Shown here: positions 23,902 to 24,813 of the stretch, piece by piece
Layout: each line of letters starts with the position of its first letter
How positions within the stretch are numbered: the first letter of the stretch is position 1
Assembly: GCA_964390795.1 (NCBI GenBank)
Contig: CAYMLQ010000044.1
Location: 1 to 24,813 of the forward strand
DNA length: 24,813 nucleotides
Direction: 5' to 3'
Origin: CAYMLQ01 sp964390795
GTDB lineage: Bacteria > Verrucomicrobiota > Kiritimatiellia > RFP12 > UBA1067
The notes under the pieces: generated by a model
The model's database searches: none
The model's input: only the letters and a program-made list of their open reading frames with translations
Told to the model about the DNA's origin: nothing
Position numbers and translations under genes: made by a program

Positions 23902-24449
23902 GAAAAGACTCCATACTCCAGACGCCCCAGCAAATCTTCGACCTCGCGGGCGCCGACTTCCGTTTCAGAATGCTGCAACGGCGTTTGCTCCCGCAGTGCT
24001 TTCTTGGGCGTCTTGAGCCACTGCCTGGCCTGTTCAGCACTTCCGAGAACCTGAACCGCCCGGTCGAACAACGTGGCGATACGGTAGATTTTCTCAGACT
24101 CAAACATGTTCAGCCGGCCCTCCCGCTTCCTTCGCGCGAGCGTTCGTTTGGCGATGGAGGCGATCTCGGCCAATTGCTGTGTGGTGACTTGGATCTCTTG
24201 GCTCAAGCGCGTCAGCGACACGACATCGAAGCCCCGCTTGATCTGCTCGATAACGGATGCTTGATTTTCGAACCGCAGGCCCAGCGAACAGCCGTGTTCG
24301 TGCTTGGACAGCCGTCCTTTAACCGCTTTCGCATCAACAGCAGTCAAGCCGTCCGGAGTCCAAGAGTACATCACGCCAACCTCACGGATCTGGCCGGATG
24401 CGCCCCATTGAACAACGGGCTCTCCTTCGCTCTTATGCTTAGCTGGCAT
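23898..24449 (-). CDS. Xre/MbcA/ParS-type antitoxin of the RES toxin
   Basis: This is a 183-residue protein. The middle (about 66-115) is a Xre-like helix-turn-helix region (VIEQIKRGFDVVSLTRLSQEI). The C-terminal part (about 125-183; AVQVLGSAEQARQWLKTPKK, then VEDLLGRLEYGVFS) fits the toxin-binding domain of the Xre/MbcA/ParS family (DUF2384). The N-terminal 60 residues (PVVQWGASGQIREVGVMYSW) form an extension not typical of these antitoxins. It should hold the toxin inactive and repress the operon at the palindrome just upstream. The ATG at 24449 has AAGGAG seven bases upstream. A GTG one codon earlier is possible but less well spaced. Confidence 0.9.
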   Translation of the reverse strand: MPAKHKSEGEPVVQWGASGQIREVGVMYSWTPDGLTAVDAKAVKGRLSKHEHGCSLGLRFENQASVIEQIKRGFDVVSLTRLSQEIQVTTQQLAEIASIAKRTLARRKREGRLNMFESEKIYRIATLFDRAVQVLGSAEQARQWLKTPKKALREQTPLQHSETEVGAREVEDLLGRLEYGVFS

Positions 24450-24465
24450 CACAACACTCCTTAGC

Positions 24466-24478
24466 CAAATTGCATTTG
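24466..24478. promoter_or_regulatory. Palindromic operator of the Xre-RES operon
   Basis: CAAAT-TGC-ATTTG is a perfect 5-bp inverted repeat that begins immediately downstream of the -10 box and covers the expected transcription start. It is a good binding site for the Xre antitoxin, alone or with toxin. Confidence 0.65.
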
Positions 24479-24508
24479 ACTATAGGCCATGTGGCATCAG
24501 CCTGTCAA
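24479..24508 (-). promoter_or_regulatory. Strong promoter of the Xre-RES operon
   Basis: On the minus strand, a perfect -35 TTGACA (24503-24508) is 18 bases from -10 TATAGT (24479-24484, five of six). Confidence 0.8.
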
Positions 24509-24595
24509 CGCCCAATACGCCCCAAAACACGCTTGGTTTCTGGTGCACGAATGTGTAGCGCAGTTCAAACGCCGTAACGTGCGCGTCCCACCCGC

Positions 24596-24813
24596 TTACT
24601 TCGCGCCGAACCGATATTCCGTAACCGTCTTGTAGACCGCGCCCGGGCGCAGGATCGTGGACGGGAACGCGGGCTGGTTCGGCGAATCGGGCGAGTGCTG
24701 GGTTTCCAGCGCCAGGCCGCCGCGATGGCACAGGTTCTTGCCGCGCTTGCCGGGAACCTTGTCCGTCAGGAAGTTGCCGCAGTAGAACTGGATGGCCGGC
24801 TCGGTGGTCCACA
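24596..24813 (-). CDS. Aldose 1-epimerase (galactose mutarotase), C-terminal 71 residues
   Basis: Only the 3' end is in the window. The frame runs from the right edge to TAA at 24596-24598. The sequence TTEPAIQFYCGNFL, then LALETQHSPDSPNQPAFPS and ILRPGAVYKTVTEYRF is the characteristic end of the galactose mutarotase (GalM) beta-sandwich. The Glu in LALETQH is the catalytic base of the family. The enzyme interconverts the alpha and beta anomers of sugars such as galactose. A different frame in the same stretch is open but matches nothing. No terminator is clear in the 90 bases before the antitoxin promoter. Confidence 0.92.
   Translation of the reverse strand, partial: WTTEPAIQFYCGNFLTDKVPGKRGKNLCHRGGLALETQHSPDSPNQPAFPSTILRPGAVYKTVTEYRFGAK

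Noticed and set aside
21736..24054. Plus-strand open frame of 772 codons opposite lnt and the toxin-antitoxin genes
   Set aside because: It is an Arg/His/Gln/Pro-rich shadow spanning three convincing genes on the other strand, with no ribosome site or domain.
24480..24812. Minus-strand frame of 110 codons at the right edge
   Set aside because: The neighbouring frame encodes a clear aldose 1-epimerase end. This frame is a shadow of it and runs over the toxin-antitoxin promoter.

Overview
The window looks like chromosome from a Gram-negative bacterium that probably lives anaerobically. lpxA, an LptF/LptG permease, lnt and an OmpA-type protein require an outer membrane with lipid A and lipoproteins, and a clostridial-type 2[4Fe-4S] ferredoxin points to anaerobic metabolism. 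The gene mix, including an OmpA protein with thrombospondin type 3 repeats and a PolB-like exonuclease, made me think of the Verrucomicrobiota/Kiritimatiellota/Lentisphaerota group. That placement is a guess from gene style, not a result.

Region 1 (1 to about 11640) is foreign DNA. At the left edge are the end of a plus-strand gene and a minus-strand operon of three phage- or satellite-like small genes. That operon has its own promoter with a palindromic operator and an apparently leaderless first gene. Next comes a tightly overlapping five-gene minus-strand defence operon (986-10159): C5 cytosine methyltransferase, MORC/MutL-type GHKL ATPase, Z1-domain helicase-like ATPase, PD-(D/E)XK nuclease and AIPR protein. 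I match it to the Mza-type (MTase-GHKL-Z1-nuclease-AIPR) restriction-like systems. A tyrosine integrase (10413-11510) lies beside the 3' end of a tRNA-Ala(GGC) gene (11638-11713), the usual arrangement for an element integrated into a tRNA. The other attachment site was not found and is probably left of the window. The defence genes are visibly more AT-rich than the housekeeping genes to the right.

Region 2 (11714-16169, mostly plus strand) holds divergent promoters for the tRNA and guaB, then guaB, a small ferredoxin with a strong terminator, and a translationally coupled pair. The pair is a membrane-anchored calcineurin-like phosphoesterase with a predicted extracytoplasmic domain, followed by a predicted PolB-type 3'-5' exonuclease.

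Region 3 (16191-24813, minus strand) is an envelope block. Read in transcription order from the right it contains: the end of an aldose 1-epimerase; a Xre-RES toxin-antitoxin pair with a near-consensus promoter and palindromic operator; lnt starting 12 bases after the toxin; a transglutaminase-like protein overlapping lnt; an intergenic stretch of about 490 bases with a strong hairpin terminator and a 7-bp tandem repeat; the OmpA-family protein with its own promoter and terminator; an LptF/LptG permease; and lpxA. Lipid A synthesis, LPS transport and lipoprotein maturation are thus close together, with a toxin-antitoxin module wired directly upstream of lnt.
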